Source: Larkinella soli
Lineage (GTDB): Bacteria > Bacteroidota > Bacteroidia > Cytophagales > Spirosomataceae
DNA: 64,000 nucleotides
Direction of reading: 5' to 3'
Assembly: GCF_003703975.1 (NCBI RefSeq)
Contig: NZ_QTJY01000001.1
Span: forward strand, 930,001-994,000
Below the pieces are notes generated by a model. That model did not search any database, had not been told where the DNA came from, and saw only the letters and a list, made by a program, of their open reading frames with translations. Position numbers and translations under genes: made by a program. Positions 48,071 through 57,030 of this stretch are shown here, piece after piece (positions within the stretch are counted from its first letter, which is position 1; each line of letters starts with the position of its first letter).

Positions 48071-49168
48071 TCAGGTCAGGCCCAGCCGTTCCTTGCTGTA
48101 GGAAATACTGGAAACGATGTTTTTCTCCTCGGCCGCCAGCCGGTCCTCGGCGCTCAGGCCCGAAACCCGGGGCAGACCGGCCTTGTATTTCTGCTGCCGG
48201 ACGGTCCGGAGCATCCGGGCCAGTTCGGCGCCCGGGGTGTGGTCGAAGGTCGCCCAGTATTCGTTTTTGAGGCAGGGAATTTCGAGCGGGTCGCGGGTGA
48301 TCATTTCGAGGTTGAACGTCACTGCCGGGTTGGCCTTCCGGCAGAGGGCGATCATCTTCGGCAGGTCCAGAATCCCGCTGCCGAGCGGGACTTCCGAGAG
48401 CAGAAAACCGTCGGGATACTCATCCACGGCCATGTCTTTGATATGAACACTCTGCACGAAGGGCGCCAGCCGCTCCACGACCTCCATCGGATCTTCGAGC
48501 AGGGCGAGGTTATTGCCGAAATCGATGGTGGCCCCCACCCACTCGCTGCCGATCTGTTTCAGCACCGTCACCAGTTCTTTCGAGGTGTAATCCTTATGGT
48601 TTTCGACGGCTAGCCGCATTTTGTGCTTTTTCAGCACCGGCTCGGCCATCTGAAGGGAGGCCAGCGAGGTTTTCCGGAAATTCTCGAATTCATCGCGGGT
48701 TTTGAACGTCTCATACCGCCGTCCGCCCAGCGTCACCGTCCGGAGAATCTGCGCTCCGGCTTCCCTGGCGTTGACCACCTCCTTCTCGAATACCGCCACG
48801 TCTTCCGGTTTTTTGGGCAGGCCGATGGAGCCTTCGAGGTAGAGGCCCAGCTTCTCCCGGCGTTCGCGCACCTGGCGGGCGAAATCGGCCGTCCAGTCCT
48901 TCACGACCACCTGCACCCCGCCTGCCCCGATCTGCCGGCAGTGTTCGAGCAGGTCGAGGGCGTTGGTAAATGCGGGGTAATTCCGGCTCTGCACTTTTGA
49001 GTTCCAGCGACTGGCGTACGAATGGACCACGACGCCCATCGGTACGTCTTTCAGAAAACCGGGAACCTTCGGGAAGGCCAGGGCAGCCGCACCGAGAGCC
49101 GCCCGCTGGAGAAAATCCCGCCTTTCCATACGGCCGGGGCCGGAATCGACGGGTGGAGGTGTTTTCAT
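48071..49168 (-). CDS. Exported sugar isomerase/epimerase-like TIM barrel protein
   Basis: A 365-residue AP-endonuclease-2-type barrel with a Tat-like signal (MERRDFLQRAALGAAALA). It is probably exported, unlike the cytoplasmic members of this family. Metal-ligand candidates are Glu in AVENHKD, Asp in TIDFGN, His in SVHIKD and Glu in NLEMI. The start may be ATG 49168 or ATG 49129, which begins MERRDF. It follows the PVC-type dehydrogenase gene in the same operon. An extracytoplasmic step on a keto-sugar is inferred. Confidence 0.85.
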   Translation of the reverse strand: MKTPPPVDSGPGRMERRDFLQRAALGAAALAFPKVPGFLKDVPMGVVVHSYASRWNSKVQSRNYPAFTNALDLLEHCRQIGAGGVQVVVKDWTADFARQVRERREKLGLYLEGSIGLPKKPEDVAVFEKEVVNAREAGAQILRTVTLGGRRYETFKTRDEFENFRKTSLASLQMAEPVLKKHKMRLAVENHKDYTSKELVTVLKQIGSEWVGATIDFGNNLALLEDPMEVVERLAPFVQSVHIKDMAVDEYPDGFLLSEVPLGSGILDLPKMIALCRKANPAVTFNLEMITRDPLEIPCLKNEYWATFDHTPGAELARMLRTVRQQKYKAGLPRVSGLSAEDRLAAEEKNIVSSISYSKERLGLT

Positions 49169-49169
49169 G

Positions 49170-49211
49170 GTTCAGGAGTTAAGGTGTTCAGGAGTTAATG
49201 AGTTAATGAGT
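49170..49211. repeat. Short tandem repeats between operon genes
   Basis: A 13-bp unit gttcaggagttaa occurs at 49170-49182 and 49186-49198. Overlapping 8-bp units gagttaat occur at 49192-49199 and 49200-49207. The whole tract is about 42 bp. Confidence 0.7.
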
Positions 49212-49219
49212 TGGGGGCT

Positions 49220-51790
49220 TTATTTACCGCTTTCGGCCTGGGCCTGAAGGATGTATTTGTTCAGTTCCTTCGCGGTCCAGGGCACCACCCGGCCCTGCGA
49301 GGTGACGCGGGTCATGCCCACCACCCGCCGGCCCATCGGACCGGCATTGTTGCCCCACTCATTGCGGATATAGGTCAGAATGGCGGTAATGGACGCATCG
49401 TCCATAGTCGAATGGGACGGCATCACCGGCAGGATTTCGGGGGCATTATACGTCTTGCCGACCACATCCACCGGCCCTTCCATCCCGTGCAGGATAATCA
49501 GCGCCAGCCGCTTCTGGTCGCCCAGCACCCAGTCGGAGCCGATGAGCGGGGGAGCAAACCGGTTCAGGCCCGCGCCGTCGGTGCCGTGGCAGCCCGAGCA
49601 GGTACTCAGGTAGAGCTGCCTGCCCTGGGCAAACAGCTTCTGGTCTTCGTCACTCAGCAATGTCTTTTTCGTCGGGCTGCTGCGGTCGACCGTGTGCCCC
49701 GGCCACTCGAACACGGTCGACAGCACGGCCAGCCGGGCGGGGTCGATCTTCGCATCCGACCGCGTCAGCAGGGCCGGAGCCGACGCCAGGGCGACGGGTT
49801 TGGCTTTCCGGCTGCCCCCGCCGATGGTCATCCCGGTCAGGATGGCTTTTTCCTTCCAGCCGAGGTCGGACCCGGTATTGAGCTGATCGAGCAGGGTGGT
49901 CAGCTCGGCCGGGTCGCGTTTTCGCATGACGGAGGTTGCCAGCATCTCCACGAAAATCTCGCGCGACGGCTCCCGGTTTTGCCAATTCGGCGATTTCAGC
50001 AGGCTTTGCAGAAACGCGGATTCCCGGTTCTGGAGGCTGCTCATAACCGCATCCCTCAGAAGCGGAGTGTCGCCGTGCCGCTCGACGATGCCGGCCAGCA
50101 GCGGCTGTGCAGCCGCCGGTTCCAGCACCTCGGCCGTCAGGGCCATTTGCAGCACCTGTTCGATGGGAGCGTTGGCCGATTCTTTCAACAGGGCCTCACC
50201 CAACTTTTCCCGCACGTTGCGGTCGGCCCGGGCGAGCGGTTCCAGCAGCCGGGTGGCCGTGGTCCGGATGAGCGGGTCGGGGTCGGATACCAGCGGTAGC
50301 AGCACCTCGGGGCGGCTCAGTTTCAGGCCGTCCAGGGTCCAGAGGGCGTGAAACCGGCCGAGGGCAGCCGGGCCTTTCTGCGCCAGCGCTACCAGCGATT
50401 TTTCAACCGATTGATCCTTCCGCTCCACCAAAAGCCGCTGGGCCATGTCGCGGTGCCAGCCGTCGGGGCTGGACAGTTCATTGATCAGGTCGGAAACGGA
50501 CGCCTTCGAAAGCCGGACGGACTTGGGCGCCTTCCAGTTTTCGGGAACGATCCGCCAGATGCGGCCCCGGTGAATAGGCAAAACCAGCTTGCGGGCGAGG
50601 GTCTGTTCACGGAGGTAGGGCGTCACGTAGGCACCGTGCTGAATCAGGCCCCGGTACATATCGGCGACATACAGCGCCCCGTCCGGCCCGGAAGCCAGAA
50701 ATACCGGCCGGAACCGCTCGTCGGTGGAAGCCAGAAACTCGGTGCCGGGATGCGGGTCGGTGGCCGACAGGATCACTCCTTTATCCTCCACGAGGTTGCG
50801 TTTGATGAGGTTGCCCGACGGTTCGCAGACGAACACGTTGCCGTAGAACGAAGCCGGGAGGGCTTTCCCGCGATAGACCAGCGGGGAGCAGGCGGCCGTA
50901 AATTCCTGAAGCCGGCCGTTCTTGTCGAGCGTGCCGGGAATATACCCCCGGTTGACGGCCGGGTTGGCCCGGATCGGATATACCCGCCGGTCGATGGTGA
51001 GGCCGTGGTCGATGCCGGTCGTGGGTGTATGGTTACGGTTGCGGTTGAGCGTATTGGGCGGAACGAGGTCGGCGTGCAGCTGCGACCAGTTATAATTGTA
51101 GTACAGGCGGCCTTCGTCGTCGTGGCTGATGCCCCACTGCCCCCGAAATTCGGTGCTGTCCCGTTCCCATTTGCCGTCGTTGAGACGGTACCGCACCCGT
51201 GCCTTGGCGTTGTAGTACCAGTTGTCGATGTTGCGCCAGAGGCCGTTCGGGGCGTGTTCGGGCAGTCCGTTGCCGACGTAATCCGGGTCGATGAGGGTTT
51301 TGCTGTCGGCTTTGAGGTCGCCGTTGCGGTCTTCGGTCATCCAGAGGGCCTTGTTCTCGACCACCAGCGCCCCGCCCGGCACGAGGGCCAGCGCCCGGGG
51401 CATGATCAGGCTGTCGAGATACACGGTGCCGACGTCCATTTTCCCGTCGCCGTTGCGGTCTTCCAGCACCGACACCCGCCCGACGCGCTGCTCCTCCCCT
51501 TTGCCGTCGATGGTCGGCATGAAGCCGCGCATCTCGACGACCCAGAGCCGTCCGTCCGGATCGAAGGTCATCACGACGGGGTCCTGCACCAGCGGCTCGG
51601 CGGCCACCAGCTGCACTTTCAGGCCCGGTTCGACCCGGAAGGTGGCCAGCTCGGCGGCCGGAGAACGCTCGGGCGACGGCCCGTTCGGGCCCGGATCGTC
51701 CGGCAGGGCGATGTCGAGGGATGTCGTAAAACTCAGCAGGCCGAGCAGACCGGCGGCCATCAGGTATTTCCAGGAAGCGACCTTAACCAT
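49220..51790 (-). CDS. PVC-type propeller dehydrogenase with HEAT repeats and cytochrome c domain
   Basis: An 856-residue exported protein. The N-terminal hydrophobic signal is YLMAAGLLGLLSF. A PVC-type beta propeller follows (about 50-430; DPDGRLWVVEMRG, GPDGALYVADMYRG), then HEAT repeats (about 450-640). The C-terminal cytochrome c domain carries the haem motif CSGCH near residue 731 and the axial Met in VMPSH. It is likely an extracytoplasmic sugar dehydrogenase that passes electrons to the respiratory chain. The fusion at 6400 has the same propeller type but a copper domain. It lies mid-operon, after the mutarotase gene. Confidence 0.9.
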   Translation of the reverse strand: MVKVASWKYLMAAGLLGLLSFTTSLDIALPDDPGPNGPSPERSPAAELATFRVEPGLKVQLVAAEPLVQDPVVMTFDPDGRLWVVEMRGFMPTIDGKGEEQRVGRVSVLEDRNGDGKMDVGTVYLDSLIMPRALALVPGGALVVENKALWMTEDRNGDLKADSKTLIDPDYVGNGLPEHAPNGLWRNIDNWYYNAKARVRYRLNDGKWERDSTEFRGQWGISHDDEGRLYYNYNWSQLHADLVPPNTLNRNRNHTPTTGIDHGLTIDRRVYPIRANPAVNRGYIPGTLDKNGRLQEFTAACSPLVYRGKALPASFYGNVFVCEPSGNLIKRNLVEDKGVILSATDPHPGTEFLASTDERFRPVFLASGPDGALYVADMYRGLIQHGAYVTPYLREQTLARKLVLPIHRGRIWRIVPENWKAPKSVRLSKASVSDLINELSSPDGWHRDMAQRLLVERKDQSVEKSLVALAQKGPAALGRFHALWTLDGLKLSRPEVLLPLVSDPDPLIRTTATRLLEPLARADRNVREKLGEALLKESANAPIEQVLQMALTAEVLEPAAAQPLLAGIVERHGDTPLLRDAVMSSLQNRESAFLQSLLKSPNWQNREPSREIFVEMLATSVMRKRDPAELTTLLDQLNTGSDLGWKEKAILTGMTIGGGSRKAKPVALASAPALLTRSDAKIDPARLAVLSTVFEWPGHTVDRSSPTKKTLLSDEDQKLFAQGRQLYLSTCSGCHGTDGAGLNRFAPPLIGSDWVLGDQKRLALIILHGMEGPVDVVGKTYNAPEILPVMPSHSTMDDASITAILTYIRNEWGNNAGPMGRRVVGMTRVTSQGRVVPWTAKELNKYILQAQAESGK

Positions 51791-51883
51791 GTGACGTGTT
51801 ATGGCATTACCAAAAGAGAAAGTAGTAAATTTAAAATACTACTCATCCAATCGCAACTTTGCCGTCCTGGAAATCAGCCCCCG

Positions 51884-52231
51884 TCAGGCCGGTTTTTCAA
51901 ACTGGAAAATCTGGTCCATCCGTACCCATTTCTGCCCCGGTTTGGCCCAGGGCAGGGCCTGCTGGTATTTCCACATCAGCTCCTCCCACTCCTGCACCTT
52001 CGGGTTGACGGCATCCATGGCGGCTTTTTTCTCAAACGTAAAATCGTCGGTGGTTTCCAGAATCATGACCATCCGGTTGCCGGTCCGGTATATCTGAAGG
52101 TCGAGCACCCCGGCGTCGAGGTCGTTCCGGCGGACTTCCGGCCAGCCGACGCCTTTGGCGTGCCATTGTTCGTATTCGGCAATCAGGTCGGGGTCGTCGA
52201 TGAGGTCGAGGGCGAGGCAGAAGCGTTGCAT
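51884..52231 (-). CDS. L-rhamnose/L-fucose mutarotase-like protein
   Basis: A 115-residue dimeric alpha+beta barrel protein. The active His24 lies in EQWHAKGVGWPEV, and the pattern DLQIYRTGNRMVMILET and PWAKPGQKWVRMDQIFQ matches the RhaM family. In other Bacteroidota and Xanthomonas such a protein accompanies L-fucose oxidation genes and interconverts sugar anomers. Here it lies between the epimerase-like gene and the PVC dehydrogenase gene. The sugar could be L-fucose, L-rhamnose or L-galactose. Confidence 0.88.
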   Translation of the reverse strand: MQRFCLALDLIDDPDLIAEYEQWHAKGVGWPEVRRNDLDAGVLDLQIYRTGNRMVMILETTDDFTFEKKAAMDAVNPKVQEWEELMWKYQQALPWAKPGQKWVRMDQIFQFEKPA

Positions 52232-52253
52232 AATAGTTGGGGAGTTGAGGGAT

Positions 52254-53087
52254 TTAGGGGTTGGGGCGTTGGGTTGGGAAAAAGTGCCGGAAGGCGTTCA
52301 GGGTCTGGCGGGCGGCCTGGTCGGGGTCGGGCCAGGGGAGAGCTTCGGCGGAAACGTAGCCGTCATAACCGGCTTCCTGAAGCGCCAGGGCAATTTCTCC
52401 CATCTCCGTATGCCCGAAACCGACCGGCCGGCGGTTGCTGTCGGCAAAATGGACGTGCCCGATAAAAGTCGCGCAGGTCCGGATGGTTTCCGGGATGGAG
52501 GCCTCCTCGATGTTCATATGGAACAGGTCGGCCAGCAGGGTCACACGGTCGGTTTCCAGCGACTGAAGCAGGTCCACGCCGTCGCCGAGGTGGTTGATCA
52601 GGTTGGTCTCGTAGCGGTTCAGCGGCTCGTAGATCAGTTTGACGCCCAGCTTTCCGGCAAACGCTCCGAGTTCGTTCAGCCCTTCCGACATCCACGCCAG
52701 CGCCTGCGGGCGGTCGATACCGGGCGTGGCGTTACCCTGCATGGAACCGATGATGGCCGGCGCGCCCAACCGCGCCCCGAAACCGATCATGTCGCGGATG
52801 AAGCCGGTCGCCTTTCGGCGGATTTCCGGATTCGGGTCCGTGAGGGTCAGTCCGTGCAGGACCTTCCCCGCTCCCGTGCCGACGGCCGCGATCTTCAGAC
52901 CGTATCGTTCGCTGAGGGCAGCCACCCGGTCCGGGTCCAGGGCATCGGCCGAAGCCGTGAACAGTTCCACGGCGTCGAAACCGAGTTCGGCAGCCGCGGC
53001 CATCCCGGCTTCCAGGTCATCCCAGTAAATCCAGGGGCCGGTTTTGATTTCCGGCACCAGCGCTATCGTCACACAGGATTGGATCAT
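52254..53087 (-). CDS. Sugar isomerase/epimerase (AP-endonuclease TIM barrel)
   Basis: A 277-residue barrel with metal ligands Glu154 (IYEPLNRYE), Asp187 (LLADLFHMNIEE), His213 (HVHFADSNRR) and Glu248 (SAEAL). The spacing of 33, 26 and 35 residues between ligands equals that of tagatose 3-epimerase. It is cytoplasmic. The next gene upstream, 6 bp away, encodes the zinc dehydrogenase, so both are very likely translated together. Confidence 0.92.
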   Translation of the reverse strand: MIQSCVTIALVPEIKTGPWIYWDDLEAGMAAAAELGFDAVELFTASADALDPDRVAALSERYGLKIAAVGTGAGKVLHGLTLTDPNPEIRRKATGFIRDMIGFGARLGAPAIIGSMQGNATPGIDRPQALAWMSEGLNELGAFAGKLGVKLIYEPLNRYETNLINHLGDGVDLLQSLETDRVTLLADLFHMNIEEASIPETIRTCATFIGHVHFADSNRRPVGFGHTEMGEIALALQEAGYDGYVSAEALPWPDPDQAARQTLNAFRHFFPTQRPNP

Positions 53088-53093
53088 TCCGGT

Positions 53094-54122
53094 TCAGGCG
53101 TCAAGATCGACCATGATTTTGGTAATCGGCCCCGGGTTTTCCGACCATTCCGCCAGCGCCGGACCGGCCTCATCGAGCGAAACCACCCGGCTGATGACGG
53201 CATCGACCGGAAACTTTCCCGACTCCAGATACCGGATGACGTGCGGAAAATCCCCAAGACAGTTGCGTGAACCCAAAATCTCGATCTCCTTCCGCACGAA
53301 GGTGCCGGTATTGTACTCAACCGGTTTTTTGGCGTAGCCGATATAAACCACCCGGCCCGTGTAAGCCACCTCGTCGACGGCCATGCGGTAGGTGGCCGGG
53401 TTGCCCACGGCCTCGATGATGACGTCCGGGCCGTCGCCGTCGGTGATCTCCAGCAGCGCTTCGTGGACATTCTCCTTCGTCGTATTGATCCCGTAGTCGG
53501 CTCCGGCTTTCCGGGCAATTTCCATCTTGGAATCGTCGATGTCGATGGCGATGACGCGTGCCCCCCGGTCGGCGGAACCGGCCACGGCGCCCAGGCCCAC
53601 GATGCCGCAGCCGATGACGGCCACGGTTTCGCCGGCCGCCACGCGCCCCCGGTCCACCGCGTGAAAACCGACGGTCAGGGGTTCCACCAGGGCCAGTTCC
53701 CGCAGGGACAGTGTTTGGGAAGTGAATACTTTTTCCCAGGGAACGGTGATGCAGCGGGTCATGGCGCCAGGCCGCCGGACGCCCATCGTTTTGTTGTCCT
53801 GACAGGCGTTGGGCCGCCCTTTCCGGCAGGAAACGCAGGTGCCGCAGTTCAGGTAGGGATTGATCGTTACGGCCATGCCGGGGCGGAATTGGTCCGGAAC
53901 GCCGGGGCCGGCTTCCAGAATCACGGCGCCGACTTCGTGGCCCAGCACGTTGGGGTATTCCTGCAATTCGAACAGGCCGCGGTAGCCGTTCAGGTCCCCG
54001 CCACAGAAACCGACCTTGCTCACCTGGAGCAGCACCTCACCGGGGCCGGGCGACGGTTTTTCAATCTCGCGAACCTCGGTCTTTCCGGGTTCGACCAGCA
54101 CAAGGGCTTTGATGGTATCCAT
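53094..54122 (-). CDS. Zinc-dependent alcohol/polyol dehydrogenase
   Basis: A 342-residue medium-chain dehydrogenase. The catalytic zinc ligands are Cys40 and His62-Glu63 (GHE). The structural zinc cysteines are Cys93, Cys96, Cys99 and Cys107. The nucleotide loop GCGIVGLGAV precedes IAIDIDDSK, whose Asp favours NAD. The pattern is that of L-threonine/sorbitol/galactonate-5-dehydrogenase-like enzymes. It lies 6 bp after the aldo/keto reductase gene. The substrate is probably a sugar acid or polyol of the same pathway. Confidence 0.92.
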   Translation of the reverse strand: MDTIKALVLVEPGKTEVREIEKPSPGPGEVLLQVSKVGFCGGDLNGYRGLFELQEYPNVLGHEVGAVILEAGPGVPDQFRPGMAVTINPYLNCGTCVSCRKGRPNACQDNKTMGVRRPGAMTRCITVPWEKVFTSQTLSLRELALVEPLTVGFHAVDRGRVAAGETVAVIGCGIVGLGAVAGSADRGARVIAIDIDDSKMEIARKAGADYGINTTKENVHEALLEITDGDGPDVIIEAVGNPATYRMAVDEVAYTGRVVYIGYAKKPVEYNTGTFVRKEIEILGSRNCLGDFPHVIRYLESGKFPVDAVISRVVSLDEAGPALAEWSENPGPITKIMVDLDA

Positions 54123-54128
54123 ACAGGT

Positions 54129-55070
54129 TCAGGGCTTGGGAATATTGTTCTCCGGCTTTCCTTCGAACCACATCCGGTTTTTGACCGGGGCCACGAGTTC
54201 GGAAATCCGGTCCGGCAGGCCGTCGGGAATCCGGAAATCCACGGCCCGGATGTTGCGTTCGGCCTGCCCCCGTTCCGACATGCCGACGATGGTGGTGGCG
54301 ATGTCGGGGTGGTCGAGGGCATAGCGCAGGGCCACGTCGCTGAGGGCCACGCCGTATTCGGCACACAGGGCCAGCAGCTTCGGCTGCACGTCCTTCACTT
54401 CCGGCGGGGAGTTCTGCCAGACGGGAACCGGGGCGTCGGAGAGGATGCGCTGGAGCAGCGGGGCGGCATTCATCAGCCCGAAACCGCGTTCCTTCGAAAG
54501 CGGCACCAGTTCGTCGTTGATTTCGTCTTCGAGCAGGTTGTAATGCCCCCACGACAACACATAATCGACCTCCGCTTCCCGGGCGATCTGCGCCAGATAC
54601 CGCACCGGCAGCCCCGAAAAACCGATATACCGGGCCTTGCCCATCTCCTTGATCTTCTGCACCGCCGGGAGGGCCTCGTTCAGCACCTGCGCCCGGTCGC
54701 CGAACTCGATGTCATGGACCGTCAGCAGATCGACGTAATCGGTCTGCAACCGCCCGAGCGACTCGTCGATGCTCCGCATGATCCGGTCGTAGGAAAAATC
54801 AAAGACGCCGTTGCCGTAGCGGCCGCATTTGGTTGCCAGAAAGAGGTCGTTGCGCCGGCCTTTGAGGGCTTTTCCCAAACGGGTTTCGGCCAGGGTGTCG
54901 CCGTAGAACGGGGCGACGTCGAAGAAGTTGATGCCGTGGTCGATGGCATAATGAACGGCCCGGGCGCCTTCCGCTTCATCCGTAATGTCAAAGACATCGC
55001 CTAAGGGCGAGGCTCCGAAACTAAGAATAGAGACATCCAGGTCGGTCCGGCCGAGTCTGCGGTAGTTCAT
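54129..55070 (-). CDS. Aldo/keto reductase, L-fucose/L-galactose dehydrogenase-like
   Basis: A 313-residue TIM barrel oxidoreductase. The catalytic tetrad is Asp51, Tyr56, Lys81 and His119 (FFDVAPFYG, ATKCGRY, LTVHDIE). The sequence resembles D-threo-aldose 1-dehydrogenase and plant L-galactose dehydrogenase, which oxidise the C1 of L-fucose or L-galactose to a lactone. It is the first enzyme gene of the operon. No lactonase or sugar acid dehydratase lies in the window, so the pathway is either incomplete here or continues elsewhere. Confidence 0.9.
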   Translation of the reverse strand: MNYRRLGRTDLDVSILSFGASPLGDVFDITDEAEGARAVHYAIDHGINFFDVAPFYGDTLAETRLGKALKGRRNDLFLATKCGRYGNGVFDFSYDRIMRSIDESLGRLQTDYVDLLTVHDIEFGDRAQVLNEALPAVQKIKEMGKARYIGFSGLPVRYLAQIAREAEVDYVLSWGHYNLLEDEINDELVPLSKERGFGLMNAAPLLQRILSDAPVPVWQNSPPEVKDVQPKLLALCAEYGVALSDVALRYALDHPDIATTIVGMSERGQAERNIRAVDFRIPDGLPDRISELVAPVKNRMWFEGKPENNIPKP

Positions 55071-55109
55071 ACGAATGATTTCCCGGATAAAGCGGGGGAA
55101 AGCGGTAAT

Positions 55110-56129
55110 TTACCTGCTTCCGGCCCGGAAAAAGCGGCTGGGCGGATAACCCACGGCCTTTTTGAAAGCCGCCGAGAAGGCATGGATGCCCGCGTAGCCG
55201 ATGTGGTCGGCCACCTCCGAAACGGTCATGGAACCTTCCGCGAGCAGGGCCTTCGCCTTCCTCATCCGTAACTGGTGGATATGGCCGAAAACCGTCGTTC
55301 CGTATTGTTCCCGATAGCCTTTTTTGAGCTTGAACTCGTTCAGCCCGAACTGGCGGCAGAGCTGGGTCAGCGACAGCGGTTCGAGGTAGTTAAGTTCGAT
55401 GAATCGATGAACCTCGGCCAGCGTTTTTCCGTCTTCCCGACGAATGGAGGAGCCGGAAGGCAGGCCCCGCCCGGTGACCTCATCCAGCTGAAGGGCAAAG
55501 AGTTCGAGGGTTTTCGCTTCCAGGTACAGGTATCGCGTGCTTCTCAGAAAGGCGCAATCTTTCATTGCCCGCAGCACCTCTTCCATGCGGGCGTCGAACC
55601 GAAGTTTGTCGGGGGAAGGAAAAAACGGCTCTCCGCGTTCGAGCGAGTCGACGAGGGCGTCGGTCGGGACGCTGCCGGCTGCCCCGAGCAGCGACTTCAG
55701 AAACGGAATGTCGTAATGAACGTGAAAGGCTTCGAACGGCTCGGGTTCCAGGATATGGCGCGAAGAAAAATCCGGGGTATACTGAAAGGCGTGGCGTTCG
55801 CTCTGCAGACGGACCGGTCCCGAATGCCGTTCGAAATGGGAGGTCAGCCGGCCGCGCAAAATAAAGACGGATTCGATTTCCTCTCCGTCTCCGGGCGCGT
55901 CCATCGTCAGGATTTCCTTCGGATCGATCCGGAGATGGTGCAGAAACAGGCCCGGCATCTGGATGATGCGCGCCTGCCCGGACGCCAGACCGGGTTCTTC
56001 AAACCGCGTCTCCACTTCCGTATACCGCTGATTCCGGGTGATCAGCAGGTGTTCCATCCGGCTGAACCGGCCTGCCAGGACGTCGTTGGAAGGATTATCC
56101 ATTTTGAGTAAATCTCTCTCCGTTTCCAA
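55110..56129 (-). CDS. AraC-family regulator, PchR-like
   Basis: A 339-residue regulator with a cupin-like N-terminal part and a C-terminal AraC DNA-binding domain (LTQLCRQFGLNEFKLKKGYR; VADHIGYAGIHAFSAAFKKA). It resembles PchR-type regulators. It lies 39 bp upstream of the aldo/keto reductase on the same strand and is divergent from the membrane cupin gene. It may control either side or both. The ligand is unknown. ATG 56129 is the start used. Confidence 0.88.
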   Translation of the reverse strand: METERDLLKMDNPSNDVLAGRFSRMEHLLITRNQRYTEVETRFEEPGLASGQARIIQMPGLFLHHLRIDPKEILTMDAPGDGEEIESVFILRGRLTSHFERHSGPVRLQSERHAFQYTPDFSSRHILEPEPFEAFHVHYDIPFLKSLLGAAGSVPTDALVDSLERGEPFFPSPDKLRFDARMEEVLRAMKDCAFLRSTRYLYLEAKTLELFALQLDEVTGRGLPSGSSIRREDGKTLAEVHRFIELNYLEPLSLTQLCRQFGLNEFKLKKGYREQYGTTVFGHIHQLRMRKAKALLAEGSMTVSEVADHIGYAGIHAFSAAFKKAVGYPPSRFFRAGSR

Positions 56130-56184
56130 TAAATCACTTTCGGTCAGGAGGTTGAATCTTTGTCACACAAAAAAACAACAAATC

Positions 56185-56976
56185 ATGAACACGACAACAA
56201 CCGTACAATCAATCGCGGAACCGCGTTCCGCCCGCTCCTTCCCTTTGAAGGAAGCCGCTCTCCTCCTGATCTACCCCATCGGTGTTTACCGGCTCTGGAA
56301 ACGCAAAAGCCCGCTCTGGTTCCGGCTGCTGTACACGGTTCTGGGCCTGCCGGTTTTTCTGATCGGGAGCGCCTTCCTGGCCCTGATCACCTTTGCCGCC
56401 TTCCTGCCGCCGGTCGATTTCCGCATCCCCGGCAACCCGCCCCGCACCGTGGTGAACTCGGAAGGCAATTACGCCACCACTTTCCTGAAAACCGGCCGCG
56501 AAACCGGGGGCGCCTACGAGCTGGTGCAGGTGGAGATCGAACCGAAGGGCGGAAACGACTGGCACTACCACAAGGCCTTCGAGGAGCAGTTTACAGTGCT
56601 GAAGGGTACGCTGAGCGTCGGGCTGGACGGCAAGGTGGTCCCGGTGAAGGAGGGCGAAACCGTGACCGCCCCCCGCAAGTCCCTGCACTACTTCAAAAAT
56701 GACCAGGATTCGACCATCCTGATCCGGGTGAAAGTCTCCCCGGCCCGGGGGCTGGAGAAATCCATCCGGGCGGCCTACGGCCTGACCAACACCGGTCAGT
56801 GGCAGGAAGGGGCTCCCTTCCCGAAGAACATCTGGCACCTGTTTCTGCTGCTCGGATATAGCGAAACCTATCTGGACGGCATTCCGGGATTCATTCAGGA
56901 GCCGCTGGTCGGCGCGCTGGCCCGGGTGGCGCAGTGGAAGGGCGAAGACCGGGATCTCCAGCCGTTCTTCCGCTAA
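56185..56976 (+). CDS. Membrane-anchored cupin protein
   Basis: A 263-residue protein with two membrane helices (about residues 25-40 and 50-80), then a cupin domain (about 110-190). The metal-site pattern is GNDWHYHKAFEEQFTVLKG. A C-terminal segment with one more hydrophobic stretch follows (IWHLFLLLGYSETYL). The function is unknown. It is divergent from the PchR-like regulator with 55 bp between, so it is the likely target of that regulator. ATG 56185 begins the coding start; an upstream in-frame ATG overlaps the regulator. Confidence 0.82.
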   Translation: MNTTTTVQSIAEPRSARSFPLKEAALLLIYPIGVYRLWKRKSPLWFRLLYTVLGLPVFLIGSAFLALITFAAFLPPVDFRIPGNPPRTVVNSEGNYATTFLKTGRETGGAYELVQVEIEPKGGNDWHYHKAFEEQFTVLKGTLSVGLDGKVVPVKEGETVTAPRKSLHYFKNDQDSTILIRVKVSPARGLEKSIRAAYGLTNTGQWQEGAPFPKNIWHLFLLLGYSETYLDGIPGFIQEPLVGALARVAQWKGEDRDLQPFFR

Positions 56977-56995
56977 ACAAAAGAAGGATATTTTA

Positions 56996-57026
56996 GCGAA
57001 AACCGGCTCTGAAGGCCGGTTTTCGC
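56996..57026. terminator. Bidirectional terminator between convergent genes
   Basis: A 12-bp perfect stem (gcgaaaaccggc / gccggttttcgc) with a 7-nt loop lies between the cupin and methyltransferase genes. Confidence 0.85.
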
Positions 57027-57030
57027 GTTT

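Noticed and set aside
49220-51790. A possible split of the PVC-type protein into two genes
   Set aside because: The frame is continuous from signal to cytochrome domain, and HEAT repeats link the two parts, as in the family.
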